A stretch of DNA of 64,000 nucleotides from Guptibacillus hwajinpoensis (GTDB taxonomy: Bacteria; Bacillota; Bacilli; Bacillales; Guptibacillaceae): contig NZ_JAIVKU010000001.1 in assembly GCF_020524165.1 (NCBI RefSeq), positions 1 to 64,000 of the forward strand, in the 5' to 3' direction. This document shows, in pieces, positions 51,020 to 59,066 of this stretch (position 1 is its first letter; every line of letters begins with the position of its first letter). A program made the translations under genes and the position numbers. The notes below the pieces were generated by a model, which did no database searches, was not told the origin of the DNA, and saw nothing but the letters and a program-made list of their open reading frames with translations.

Positions 51020-51577
51020 ATGAAAAAGGCGGGGATGACGGGGATACAGAGAGGACAGGCGATCACGTTTCGCCTTCCCTCTGATACACCTGATCATATT
51101 CTCAAGCAGCTACAGAAGTTGAAAGAAGAAGAAAAGCGTAACTTCTCTAGCCGCATTGCGGAATATGTATTGGATGGTGTGACGCAAACGATCAGACGCG
51201 ATAATGATGCGATTACAGTGCCTTTACCCAAAGGATTAAGCAAAGCGCAAAGAGATTGGCTAAAGCATGAGCATTCAGAAGCGCTTCTTGGCAACATCGT
51301 TTACCAAATTTTATCAGATCCCGTACGCGCTGCATCACTCCTCGCATCGTTTAACAGCAATTCAATTGATATTGATCAGGCCCTTTATTTGCAGGAGGAA
51401 GCAGTACACAGAGAAGTGTCAGAACCTGTGGCAACCTTACCAGAGACGTCTGATGATGATCTAATGAACTTTGATTGGGATCAGGCGAAACAGGAGCAAA
51501 GTTCAGCTGTTGAAGAAGAGGAAGAAGAAAGCGTAGATGATTTGCTTGGCGGATTTCTTGATAAAATGAATAAATAG
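51020..51577 (+). CDS. ParR-like ribbon-helix-helix protein
   Basis: This 185-aa protein fits ParR. The N-terminal half, AITFRLPSDTPDHILKQLQKL then RNFSSRIAEYVLDGV, has the strand-helix-helix layout of ribbon-helix-helix proteins. A second similar block starts at AITVPLPKGLSKAQRDWLKHE. The C-terminus is acidic (EEEEEESVDD) and ends LLGGFLDKMNK, the type of tail by which ParR caps ParM filaments. AGGGTGA precedes the ATG at 51020. It is translationally close to the actin-like gene and ends at a strong terminator. Function is inferred from context and layout. Confidence 0.75.
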   Translation: MKKAGMTGIQRGQAITFRLPSDTPDHILKQLQKLKEEEKRNFSSRIAEYVLDGVTQTIRRDNDAITVPLPKGLSKAQRDWLKHEHSEALLGNIVYQILSDPVRAASLLASFNSNSIDIDQALYLQEEAVHREVSEPVATLPETSDDDLMNFDWDQAKQEQSSAVEEEEEESVDDLLGGFLDKMNK

Positions 51578-51582
51578 CAATA

Positions 51583-51614
51583 GAAAGGCAGCGGATCTCC
51601 GCTGCCTTTCTTCG
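51583..51614. terminator. Bidirectional terminator between parR-like gene and nagP
   Basis: GAAAGGCAGCGGA and TCCGCTGCCTTTC form a perfect 13-bp stem with a TC loop; T-rich on the plus side and A-rich on the minus side. Confidence 0.93.
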
Positions 51615-51623
51615 TTTATGAGA

Positions 51624-53486
51624 TTAATCAATGGAAACGATGCCGCTATCACCTTGAGGTATGCTACCTGTTTTTTTGATTTTTAATGTTTGTAAATTCG
51701 TGAAAATAACAGGTGTTGCAAGGGACGGAACAGCTCGTCTGACGCTACTTAAATCGACTGTCATCAATTTATCGCCTCTCTTAATCTTATCTCCTTCTTT
51801 TACATAAGTCGTAAACCCTTCTCCTTTTAAATTGACCGTATCAATGCCAACATGAATTAAGATTTCTATGCCACTATCGGACTTCATACCTATCGCATGT
51901 TTTGTAGGGAAGACGCTTATGACTTCGCCGTCAACTGGCGAAACAAAATGACCATCTTCAGGAAGGATGGCGAAACCATCTCCCATCATTCCTGCAGAAA
52001 AGACTTCGTCAGGTACCTCTTTCAACGGAATGATTTTCCCTTTAACAGGCATGATAAAAGCTTGATCGTCCATCGTTTTTGTTAAGTTGATGGAAGGATT
52101 AGACTTCTCCTTTGAAGGAGTTGAGCGGGTACCCCGCATGGCATCTGCTACAAATTCTACATCCGTTCCGACGATGATTTGAAGGTTGCGATTATTTACT
52201 TTCACCACGCCTCGAGCACCGTGTCGTTTTAATTCTGCTTCATCGACTTTTGCCATATCATTCATTTGTAAACGCAGTCTCGTCGTACAGTTATCAATGG
52301 ATGAAATATTATCGATGCCGCCAATACTACGAATAAAATGGCCTGCCATGACATCGTATTTATCACCTTCAGAAGTCGAAGTAGCTTGTACGGCCATATC
52401 TTCGTCTTCTCGACCAGGCGTTTTTAAGTTTAATTTTTTGATTAAGAAGTAGAAGACAACAAAGTAAATGACTCCGTAAATCAAACCAATAACAAGCAAT
52501 AGCCCGGCTTTCTGTGCTAATCCATAATTAAGGAAAAAGTCAATGGCACCAGCAGAGAAGCCAAATCCATGGTGGATGTCCAGAACGTAGGCGAGAACCA
52601 TGGAGCTAGCTGTTAAAAGAGCGTGAATCCCATATAATAAAGGTGATAAGAACATAAAGGCAAATTCAATTGGTTCCGTAATCCCTGTTAAAAAGGAAGC
52701 AAAGGCAATTCCAATTAACATGCCGCTTACTTCAGCTCTTCGCTCTTTTTTAGCAGCGGCTATCATGGCAAAGCAAGCTGCAGGTAGGCCGAACATCATA
52801 ATTGGGAAGAAGCCAGCCATGAATATGCCGGCAGAAGGATCTTCGGCAAAGAATCGATTCAGGTCTCCTGTTGCGCCGTTATACTCTCCAAAGACGAACC
52901 AAACTAAACTATTTAGTACATGATGCAGTCCAAAAGGAATCAGCAATCGATTTAAAAATCCAAATACGCCAACACCGAGTGCCCCTGCATCAATAATCCA
53001 TTGGCCAATTGCATTAATTCCGTCTTGGATTGGAGGCCAGACAAAGCCGAATAACCCGGCAAGAATAACCATTGCAGTTGCTGTGATGATTGGTACAAAA
53101 CGTCGTCCTCCAAAGAAACCAAGCCATGTTGGCAGCTTAATGTCGTGAAATCGATTATAAAGCAGTCCAGCGACGATACCAGATAAGATTCCTCCGAGGA
53201 TCGCCATGTTTATATCTTCATTCACTGCTTGAGTTCCCTGTGTCAGAACCAGGTAACCAATTGCACCTGCTAATCCAGCGGCGCCATTGCTATCTTTTGA
53301 GAAACCAATCGCTACACCAATGGCGAAAATCAGGGCTAAGTTATCAAATATGGCTCCTCCTGCAGCAGCGACAAATGGAATGCCGAGCAGGTCATCTTGC
53401 CCTAACCTTAGCAGGAGAGCGGCAGCTGGTAGCACTGCGATAGGAAGCATTAACGACTTACCGATACGCTGTAAAGCTCCGAGCAT
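51624..53486 (-). CDS. nagP: PTS N-acetylglucosamine transporter, IICBA
   Basis: This 620-aa protein has a complete EIICBA layout. IIC (about 1-360) has ten or so membrane segments and the GITEPIEF motif; IIB carries the phosphorylated cysteine in SIDNCTTRLRL; IIA, at about 460-620, carries the histidine in EILIHVGIDTVNL. It imports and phosphorylates GlcNAc to GlcNAc-6-P, which feeds NagA/NagB next door. B. subtilis NagP is shorter and lacks IIA. The gene is divergent from nagA and shares NagR-type operators with it. Confidence 0.92.
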   Translation of the reverse strand: MLGALQRIGKSLMLPIAVLPAAALLLRLGQDDLLGIPFVAAAGGAIFDNLALIFAIGVAIGFSKDSNGAAGLAGAIGYLVLTQGTQAVNEDINMAILGGILSGIVAGLLYNRFHDIKLPTWLGFFGGRRFVPIITATAMVILAGLFGFVWPPIQDGINAIGQWIIDAGALGVGVFGFLNRLLIPFGLHHVLNSLVWFVFGEYNGATGDLNRFFAEDPSAGIFMAGFFPIMMFGLPAACFAMIAAAKKERRAEVSGMLIGIAFASFLTGITEPIEFAFMFLSPLLYGIHALLTASSMVLAYVLDIHHGFGFSAGAIDFFLNYGLAQKAGLLLVIGLIYGVIYFVVFYFLIKKLNLKTPGREDEDMAVQATSTSEGDKYDVMAGHFIRSIGGIDNISSIDNCTTRLRLQMNDMAKVDEAELKRHGARGVVKVNNRNLQIIVGTDVEFVADAMRGTRSTPSKEKSNPSINLTKTMDDQAFIMPVKGKIIPLKEVPDEVFSAGMMGDGFAILPEDGHFVSPVDGEVISVFPTKHAIGMKSDSGIEILIHVGIDTVNLKGEGFTTYVKEGDKIKRGDKLMTVDLSSVRRAVPSLATPVIFTNLQTLKIKKTGSIPQGDSGIVSID

Positions 53487-53509
53487 AAACGTTCAACCCC
53501 TTTCATAAT

Positions 53510-53524
53510 TTGAAAACGTTTTAT
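53510..53524. promoter_or_regulatory. Candidate cre (CcpA) site before nagP
   Basis: TTGAAAACGTTTTAT matches the cre consensus WTGNAANCGNWNNCW at all but one fixed position. Location just upstream of nagP fits catabolite repression. Confidence 0.6.
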
Positions 53525-53554
53525 TGTCCTGTTCATCATAACAGCACAAAATAT

Positions 53555-53570
53555 AGTTGTCTATACCAAT
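53555..53570 (-). promoter_or_regulatory. NagR operator (nagP side)
   Basis: Read in reverse it is ATTGGTATAGACAACT, the B. subtilis NagR dre motif form. Confidence 0.85.
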
Positions 53571-53600
53571 AATTTGATATCATGCCGCCTTGATGCATCT

Positions 53601-53616
53601 ACTGGTATAGACAACT
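53601..53616 (+). promoter_or_regulatory. NagR operator (nagA side)
   Basis: ACTGGTATAGACAACT differs by one base from the copy at 53555-53570 and lies in opposite orientation, 30 bp away. Confidence 0.85.
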
Positions 53617-53668
53617 GTACTTAATGGTGATACGATTCATTTAATAGAACGATGAGGAGTGTGTGGTA

Positions 53669-54874
53669 GTGACAGATAATCATTTCGTTATTGATCAGGT
53701 AACGGTATATAGCGAACGAGAAACAATAGAGAATGGTTACATTAAAGTTGCAAATGGCATCATTACTGAAATTGGAGAGGCGAAGCAACGTATTGAAAGT
53801 GATGGTGAAAAAGTATTTACGTTTCATGAAAAAGTATCTCTGCTTCCAGGCATGATTGACGTACACATTCACGGGGTAAATGGAGCAGATACGATGGATG
53901 CAACAACAGAAGCACTTGATACGATTACGAAAACACTACCTCGCGAAGGCACCACAAGCTTTCTTGCGACCACCATTACACAGGAAGCAAAAGCGATTGA
54001 ACGTGCTCTTCAGAATGCAGGTGATTATGTAGATAATAAGCAAATGGCCGGTCACGCTGAAGTGCTTGGCATTCATTTAGAAGGGCCGTTTCTAAACAGT
54101 GAGCGAGCCGGTGCACAGCCACTGCATGCGATGCAGCGTCCTGATCATCATGTGTTTGAATCGTGGAATAAGCTTGCTAAAGAAAAGATTAAACTTGTAA
54201 CACTCGCCCCTGAAAAGGAAGGTGGGTTGGAGCTGGTTCGTTATTTAACAAAAAGAGGGGTTGTCGCCTCAATTGGACATTCTGATGCAACTTATGAGCA
54301 GGTAATGGAGGCTGTATCCAATGGCGCCACGCATGTTACTCACCTCTATAATGGCATGAGAGGACTGCATCACCGAGAGCCGGGTGTGGCAGGTGCTGCT
54401 TTATTAGTCGATCAATTAAAAACAGAAGTGATTGCAGATGGGTTTCATGTTCGACCGGAGATGATTCAGCTAGCTTATCAACAAAAAACGTCATCTGGGA
54501 TGATTTTAATAACAGATGCCATGCGTGCAAAATGTCTTAAAAATGGTCGATATGATCTAGGTGGGCAAGAGGTAGAAGTAAAAGATGGCAAAGCCCTTTT
54601 GGAGAACGGGACTTTGGCGGGCAGTGTGCTGAAGATGAAAGACGCGCTTACGAATATTCAAGCTTATACGGGGTGTTCCCTTGAAAGTGCAGTTAAAATG
54701 GCGTCTGAAAATCCTGCTAAACAGCTCGGGGTTTTTGATCGAAAGGGCAGTCTTGCCGTAGGAAAAGATGCAGACCTTTTCCTACGATCTGAAGAGGGAG
54801 ACGTGATCATGACTTTCTGTAAGGGGCATCTTGCTTATTCGATTGGAGGGAGCGAGAAAAATGAAGTTGATTGA
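53669..54874 (+). CDS. nagA: N-acetylglucosamine-6-phosphate deacetylase
   Basis: NagA (401 aa) removes acetate from GlcNAc-6-P. The amidohydrolase metal motif LLPGMIDVHIHG, the conserved ASIGHSDATYEQV and HLYNGMRGLHHREPGVAG, and the catalytic-aspartate region ILITDAMRAKCL are present. I favour GTG 53669, with GGAG 9 nt away; GTG 53663 is possible. It overlaps nagB by 14 nt. Confidence 0.95.
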   Translation: MTDNHFVIDQVTVYSERETIENGYIKVANGIITEIGEAKQRIESDGEKVFTFHEKVSLLPGMIDVHIHGVNGADTMDATTEALDTITKTLPREGTTSFLATTITQEAKAIERALQNAGDYVDNKQMAGHAEVLGIHLEGPFLNSERAGAQPLHAMQRPDHHVFESWNKLAKEKIKLVTLAPEKEGGLELVRYLTKRGVVASIGHSDATYEQVMEAVSNGATHVTHLYNGMRGLHHREPGVAGAALLVDQLKTEVIADGFHVRPEMIQLAYQQKTSSGMILITDAMRAKCLKNGRYDLGGQEVEVKDGKALLENGTLAGSVLKMKDALTNIQAYTGCSLESAVKMASENPAKQLGVFDRKGSLAVGKDADLFLRSEEGDVIMTFCKGHLAYSIGGSEKNEVD

Positions 54875-55595
54875 AGCAAGGGATTATAAGCATATGAGTG
54901 AGCTCGCGGCCAATTATTTAGTTGATAAAGTCCAAACAAATCCGTCGATAGTACTCGGACTTGCAACGGGAGGGACTCCCCTTGGAACATATCAACGATT
55001 AATTATGGATCATGAAAAGAACGATACATCTTACAAACAAGTAACCACCTATAATCTGGATGAATATGTCGGTTTTTCATCGGATCATCCCAATAGTTAC
55101 CATGCTTTTATGCACAAAAATTTATTTGAGAAAGTCGATATACCACCTTCAAATGTCCATCTACCTAATGGAATCGCTCCTGATCTCGTAGAAGAATGCA
55201 AAGAGTACGAAGCAAAAATCGAAGCATCTGGAGGAATCGATGTTCAGCTTCTCGGAATGGGAAGTAACGGGCATATTGGCTTTAATGAGCCAGGAACATC
55301 CTTTCAAGCAACAACGCAAATCGTAGAACTGGCGCAATCTACAAGAGAAGCCAACGCTCGTTTTTTTAGTGATATTCGTGAAGTACCACATGAAGCCATT
55401 ACTATGGGAATTGCCACCATTATGAAGAGCAAAGAAATTTTATTACTCGTATCAGGCGAATCAAAAAACGAAGCGATGAGAAAATTGGTGAAAGGTGAAG
55501 TTGATGAGTCCTTTCCTGCATCAGTATTAAACAAGCATTCTCATGTTACAATTATTGCTGATAAACATGCGTTGTCTGGCGTAACCATGCGCTGA
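54861..55595 (+). CDS. nagB: Glucosamine-6-phosphate deaminase
   Basis: NagB (244 aa) converts glucosamine-6-P to fructose-6-P and ammonia. GLATGGTPLGTY is the phosphate-binding loop, YNLDEYVG contains the catalytic Asp and LLGMGSNGHIGFNEPG the ring-opening region. I choose ATG 54861 after GGAGGG; an in-frame start exists 10 codons upstream within nagA. Confidence 0.95.
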   Translation: MKLIEARDYKHMSELAANYLVDKVQTNPSIVLGLATGGTPLGTYQRLIMDHEKNDTSYKQVTTYNLDEYVGFSSDHPNSYHAFMHKNLFEKVDIPPSNVHLPNGIAPDLVEECKEYEAKIEASGGIDVQLLGMGSNGHIGFNEPGTSFQATTQIVELAQSTREANARFFSDIREVPHEAITMGIATIMKSKEILLLVSGESKNEAMRKLVKGEVDESFPASVLNKHSHVTIIADKHALSGVTMR

Positions 55596-55610
55596 AAGGA
55601 GTTTGTTCCG

Positions 55611-56333
55611 ATGATTGATAAAACGTCCCCCTTACCGATTTACTATCAGTTAGTAGAATGGATAAAAGGATTAATTGAACGAGGTGAATTAAAACCAGGA
55701 GATTCATTACCGTCAGAGCGAGAGTACGCCGAGCGGTTTAGTATTAGTCGGATGACAGTGAGGCAGGCGATTACAGAGCTTGTGAATGGTGGGTACCTTT
55801 ATCGCCAAAAAGGCGTTGGAACGTTCGTAGCCGAGAAAAAAATTGAGCAGCAGCTAATGGGGTTAACAAGCTTTACCGAAGATATGAAATCACGCGGCAT
55901 GGAGCCAAGCAGCAAACTTGTTGGTTTCGAAATTGTTCCTGCTCCCTCGTATATTTCGCATCAGCTAAACATCATGGAGCATGCACCTGTATACGAAATT
56001 AAGCGAATTAGATTAGCGGATGGCATTCCAATGGCGCTTGAAAAGACGTATATATCAGCTAATTTAGTGAAAGGGCTAACAGAAGAAACCGTCCAACATT
56101 CGTTGTATCATCACATTGAAAATCAGCTCGCGATCAAGATCGAAGAGGCCACTCAGGTGCTAGAGTCGTCTGTAGCAACACAGCAAGAGGCAGAATACCT
56201 CAACATTCAAAAAGGAGCACCGATCTTACTTATTCAGCGAAATACGAAACTTGCAGATGACACACCGCTTGAAGTGGTGAAGTCTTCGTATCGAGCCGAT
56301 CGTTATAAATTTATGATTACACTTAAGCGTTAA
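55611..56333 (+). CDS. nagR: GntR-family repressor NagR
   Basis: NagR (YvoA type, 240 aa) has an N-terminal winged helix (PLPIYYQLVEWIKGLIERGELKPGDSLPSEREYAERFSISRMTVRQAI) and a C-terminal UTRA domain that senses amino sugar phosphates. The two NagR-type boxes in front of nagP and nagA are its expected targets. It lies 15 nt after nagB, so the operon is autoregulated. Confidence 0.94.
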   Translation: MIDKTSPLPIYYQLVEWIKGLIERGELKPGDSLPSEREYAERFSISRMTVRQAITELVNGGYLYRQKGVGTFVAEKKIEQQLMGLTSFTEDMKSRGMEPSSKLVGFEIVPAPSYISHQLNIMEHAPVYEIKRIRLADGIPMALEKTYISANLVKGLTEETVQHSLYHHIENQLAIKIEEATQVLESSVATQQEAEYLNIQKGAPILLIQRNTKLADDTPLEVVKSSYRADRYKFMITLKR

Positions 56334-56346
56334 AGGAGGGGACCGC

Positions 56347-57093
56347 TTGTTTAGTGAGTACTTTCATAAAATCAAAACAGCTCTTCAAGTGATTGAAAAG
56401 CATGAAGCACACTCTATTGAACGAGCAGCTAGCGCTGTGGCGACTACTATTGAAAGTGGGAAAATCGTTCATGTCTTTGGCTGTGGTCACTCTCATATGA
56501 TGGCAGAAGAAGTATTTTATCGTGCAGGAGGTCTCGTCCCGATTCGCCCCATTTTTATCGAAGACTTAATGCTACACAGGGGCGGAGTGCGTTCTTCTGC
56601 TCTAGAAAGAACCAATGGTCTAGCTGCAGATTTTATGAGTAATCAAGACATTCAACAAGGTGACGTGGTCATCGTAGTCTCCACGTCAGGACGTAATCCC
56701 GTTCCGATTGATGTTGCCCTTCTTAGCAAAGAAAAAGGGGCTTTTGTAGTTGGATTAACATCGCGAAATGCTTCAATTGGACAGGCATCCAGGCATCATA
56801 CAGGAAAATACTTATATGAAATGGTGGATCTGGAAATAAATCACCACATTGCGCCAGGAGATGCAGCAATGCAGGATCCGGAGAGCCAACTTTCTTTTGG
56901 TTCAACTTCTACTGTTCTTGGAATGGCCATTATGAACGGCATTACAGTAGCAGCCATTCAGCTGCTTATTGATCGAGGAATTCATCCTCCTGTATTTAAA
57001 AGTGGGAATGTAGATGGTTCAGACGAGTGGAATCAAGCATTGATTGCGAAATATAAGTCGCGCATTCCTCTTCTTGAAAATCGTCATAGCTAA
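56347..57093 (+). CDS. SIS-domain protein (UPF0309 type)
   Basis: This 248-aa protein has one sugar isomerase (SIS) fold: IVHVFGCGHSHMMAEEVFYRAGG and VVIVVSTSGRNPVPIDVALLSKEKGAFVVGLTSR are the phosphosugar-binding loops. It is close to a UPF0309 family of unknown activity. TTG start after AAAGGAGG. As last gene of nagA-nagB-nagR it probably handles an amino-sugar phosphate, for example by isomerisation or ether cleavage as in MurQ, but this is a guess. Confidence 0.82.
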   Translation: MFSEYFHKIKTALQVIEKHEAHSIERAASAVATTIESGKIVHVFGCGHSHMMAEEVFYRAGGLVPIRPIFIEDLMLHRGGVRSSALERTNGLAADFMSNQDIQQGDVVIVVSTSGRNPVPIDVALLSKEKGAFVVGLTSRNASIGQASRHHTGKYLYEMVDLEINHHIAPGDAAMQDPESQLSFGSTSTVLGMAIMNGITVAAIQLLIDRGIHPPVFKSGNVDGSDEWNQALIAKYKSRIPLLENRHS

Positions 57094-57122
57094 AAAGCTC
57101 CCCGTTGTGGAGAGCTTTTTTC
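57092..57122 (+). terminator. Terminator after the nag operon
   Basis: AAAAAGCTCCCC and GGAGAGCTTTTTT form a stem with one internal mismatch. Confidence 0.9.
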
Positions 57123-57187
57123 ATTCTCTTTAGGAGGCTGATGCTGATCATTGCCCCGGCAATAATTCAATGAGTAAGGACGCTAGA

Positions 57188-58039
57188 CTAATAAACACGA
57201 GCATTTCCGCTTGATAGTGAAATCTTCACCTGATATTTTCCACTACCATGGACACCAGAAATTTTTTTGTTGCTTACAGTTTGGTCTTTTAGGTTAAAGC
57301 TTGTTGATATATCACCACTACTTGCTTCTGTATCGAGGGTAAAATCAGCATTGTCTGGGAGATCTAACTCAACGTCTCCCGAGCTAAGATCAAACGAGAC
57401 GTCTCCCGTTAATTGAGTCATTTGAACGTTCATTTCGCCTGATGACATGTCTCCCTCAATTGGACCTGAATAGTTCGTTAAGATCACATCCCCAGAGCTA
57501 ATGTCAAAGCGACCATCCTTCGTTGTAAGCTGATCAATCGTTAGTCTTCCAGAAGAACCATCATGTTCAAATCTTTTTGTTTGCAGATTCGAAAGTTCTA
57601 CATCGCCAGAACTCATTTGGATCTCCACATCATTTAGAACGAGTGGGCTTCCTGCATGTAATGCAAGATTTCCTGACCCAACTTCCAGCTTAAGGTTTTG
57701 TTTAAAATCTTCTGGTAAAAAGACCGTCACATCAGAGTCATTGTTGAAATTAAGAAATTGATACCATTTTTTCTTCACTTCTACTTCAATCGTATCTCCT
57801 TTTTGTCGTAAGGACAGCTCTCCATTTCCTGTGAGCACTGCTTTAACATCATCCCGTGCTTCAGGAACGATTTTCATATCACTGCTGTGCGTCCTAATGT
57901 TTATTTCCTCTATCCTCTCCGTAACGTTTATTTGATTCTCGTCACTGCTCCCAGTAAATAATGATGTGTTCTCATAGAGGATTAATAAAACGGCACCGAC
58001 GGCTAATAATCCAACAATCACAAAAAATCCACTTCTCAC
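57188..58039 (-). CDS. Membrane-anchored DUF4097 (LiaG-like) protein
   Basis: This 283-aa protein has one N-terminal membrane helix (FFVIVGLLAVGAVLLILYE) and an extracytoplasmic beta-rich domain with repeated SSG(D/E/R/N) motifs: SSGDVELSN, SSGRLTID, SSGDVILT, SSGEMNVQ, SSGDVELDL, SSGDISTS, SSGNARVY. The motif recurs every 20 or so residues, typical of the DUF4097 beta-solenoid and of LiaG. There is no liaFSR nearby. GTG 58039 is likely; GGGGGTG is just upstream of an alternative GTG 9 nt earlier. Confidence 0.8.
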   Translation of the reverse strand: MRSGFFVIVGLLAVGAVLLILYENTSLFTGSSDENQINVTERIEEINIRTHSSDMKIVPEARDDVKAVLTGNGELSLRQKGDTIEVEVKKKWYQFLNFNNDSDVTVFLPEDFKQNLKLEVGSGNLALHAGSPLVLNDVEIQMSSGDVELSNLQTKRFEHDGSSGRLTIDQLTTKDGRFDISSGDVILTNYSGPIEGDMSSGEMNVQMTQLTGDVSFDLSSGDVELDLPDNADFTLDTEASSGDISTSFNLKDQTVSNKKISGVHGSGKYQVKISLSSGNARVY

Positions 58040-58166
58040 ATCGCACACCCCCGCGTTTTTACATTCTATATGGTAATCTTATACTAGCTGATTGAGTTAA
58101 AACAGAAACCAGAGCAGTAACATGGAATAAGACTAAAGACGTAAATGAAGATATGGAGGCAAGCGT

Positions 58167-58397
58167 ATGTACCTCACAGTGAAAGAGACGGCAGAATATT
58201 TATCGCTACCTGAATCTTATATTGAAACGCTCATTCGCGAAAAACGCGTTCGGACGATTTTTGACGGTGAGCAGCATTTGTTGTATAAAGAGCAATTTAA
58301 CACTCATTTCGAACAGCTCGAGAAAATGAAGCAAAGACTTGAAGAGGAAGCCAATGAGCCGATTCCTGAAGATCCCGACGTTAAAGATGAAGATTAA
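58167..58397 (+). CDS. Small excisionase-like helix-turn-helix protein
   Basis: This 76-aa protein begins MYLTVKETAEYLSLPESYIETLIREKRVRTIFDGEQHLLYKEQF, an excisionase/MerR-like winged HTH, and then a helix with many Glu/Asp. GGAGGC precedes the ATG. No integrase or phage gene is close, so it is probably a small regulator; target unknown. Confidence 0.75.
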   Translation: MYLTVKETAEYLSLPESYIETLIREKRVRTIFDGEQHLLYKEQFNTHFEQLEKMKQRLEEEANEPIPEDPDVKDED

Positions 58398-58404
58398 GAA
58401 ATGA

Positions 58405-58432
58405 AAGAAAGGATGCCGGATGGCATCCTTTC
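58405..58432. terminator. Bidirectional terminator between HTH and VOC genes
   Basis: GAAAGGATGCC and GGCATCCTTTC form an 11-bp stem around GGAT. Confidence 0.9.
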
Positions 58433-58433
58433 C

Positions 58434-58802
58434 TCACGTCGTAGAAATTTCGCTCATAATAGCATGCGTGTTTTGTTCGCTATCCTCAAAAAAAGCCATC
58501 CAAGTTTCGTTATCATTCATTTTTGCGACAAGGTGAGGTTTACTAGTAAACAGCACGCCATCCTTTTTTAACCGTTCATAACTTTTTTCAATGTGATTAA
58601 CTTGAAAATAAACAATGGAGCTAGCCTGAGCGAATTTTTCTTTTTCAGGAATGCTAAGAAGAATGCGTAGTCCGTTACAATCAAAAAAGGCCATTTGATC
58701 AGTTTCAAATAATAACTGCAGCTCCAGAATTTCTTTGTAAAACTGGACAGCTCGTTCCATTTTTTTGACGGGAATGGCAATTTGACTCACCTGTTTGATC
58801 AT
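58434..58802 (-). CDS. VOC-family (glyoxalase-like) protein
   Basis: This 122-aa protein has the two-module vicinal oxygen chelate fold: QIAIPVKKMERAVQFYKEILELQLLFE and VNHIEKSYERLKKDGVLF, ending WMAFFEDSEQNTHAIMSE. Family members bind metals in dioxygenases, isomerases and resistance proteins; the activity here cannot be told. GGAGGAG lies upstream of the ATG. Confidence 0.83.
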   Translation of the reverse strand: MIKQVSQIAIPVKKMERAVQFYKEILELQLLFETDQMAFFDCNGLRILLSIPEKEKFAQASSIVYFQVNHIEKSYERLKKDGVLFTSKPHLVAKMNDNETWMAFFEDSEQNTHAIMSEISTT

Positions 58803-58932
58803 AAAAGGGATACTCCTCCTAGTTAGTAAGCTTAGTTTCTATTTCTACCCATCAGTATGCGATTCCTTTAATTTTCGTTTATGGATTCAGAAAACGGGAA
58901 TAGCCTTAAGTAACAGAGGAGGGGTTCTTTTA

Positions 58933-59022
58933 ATGAGAAACCTGATTAAGAAAGCGATCAAGTACGGTCCCATTATTTATCCGATTGTGAAAAAGATGCG
59001 TAATAAACGAAGAACAAGATAA
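58933..59022 (+). CDS. 29-aa basic amphipathic small protein
   Basis: Behind a strong GAGGAGGGG, an ATG opens MRNLIKKAIKYGPIIYPIV and the ORF ends KKMRNKRRTR. The peptide has about eleven Lys/Arg and no acidic residue; a hydrophobic YGPIIYPIV centre divides two basic ends. A strong terminator follows directly. This looks like a real small gene; membrane association is inferred. Confidence 0.6.
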   Translation: MRNLIKKAIKYGPIIYPIVKKMRNKRRTR

Positions 59023-59028
59023 CAAGGA

Positions 59029-59060
59029 TAAACCCCTGTGCTTAAGCACAGGGGTTTTGA
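59029..59060. terminator. Bidirectional terminator
   Basis: AACCCCTGTGCTT and AAGCACAGGGGTT form a 13-bp perfect palindrome. Confidence 0.93.
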
Positions 59061-59066
59061 TTATGG

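Noticed and set aside
49820..51577. Reading the actin-like gene as MreB, Mbl or FtsA
   Set aside because: Length, the motif DVGNDSLKG, the following RHH gene and upstream iterons fit ParM-type proteins; mre and fts neighbours are absent.
49005..53620. Region as an integrated plasmid
   Set aside because: Only the partition cassette is plasmid-like; no replication, mobilisation or integrase gene and no flanking direct repeat were seen. Kept only as an alternative origin.
58167..58397. Excisionase-like gene as sign of a prophage or integrative element
   Set aside because: No integrase, attachment repeat or phage gene is near; many small chromosomal regulators have this HTH.
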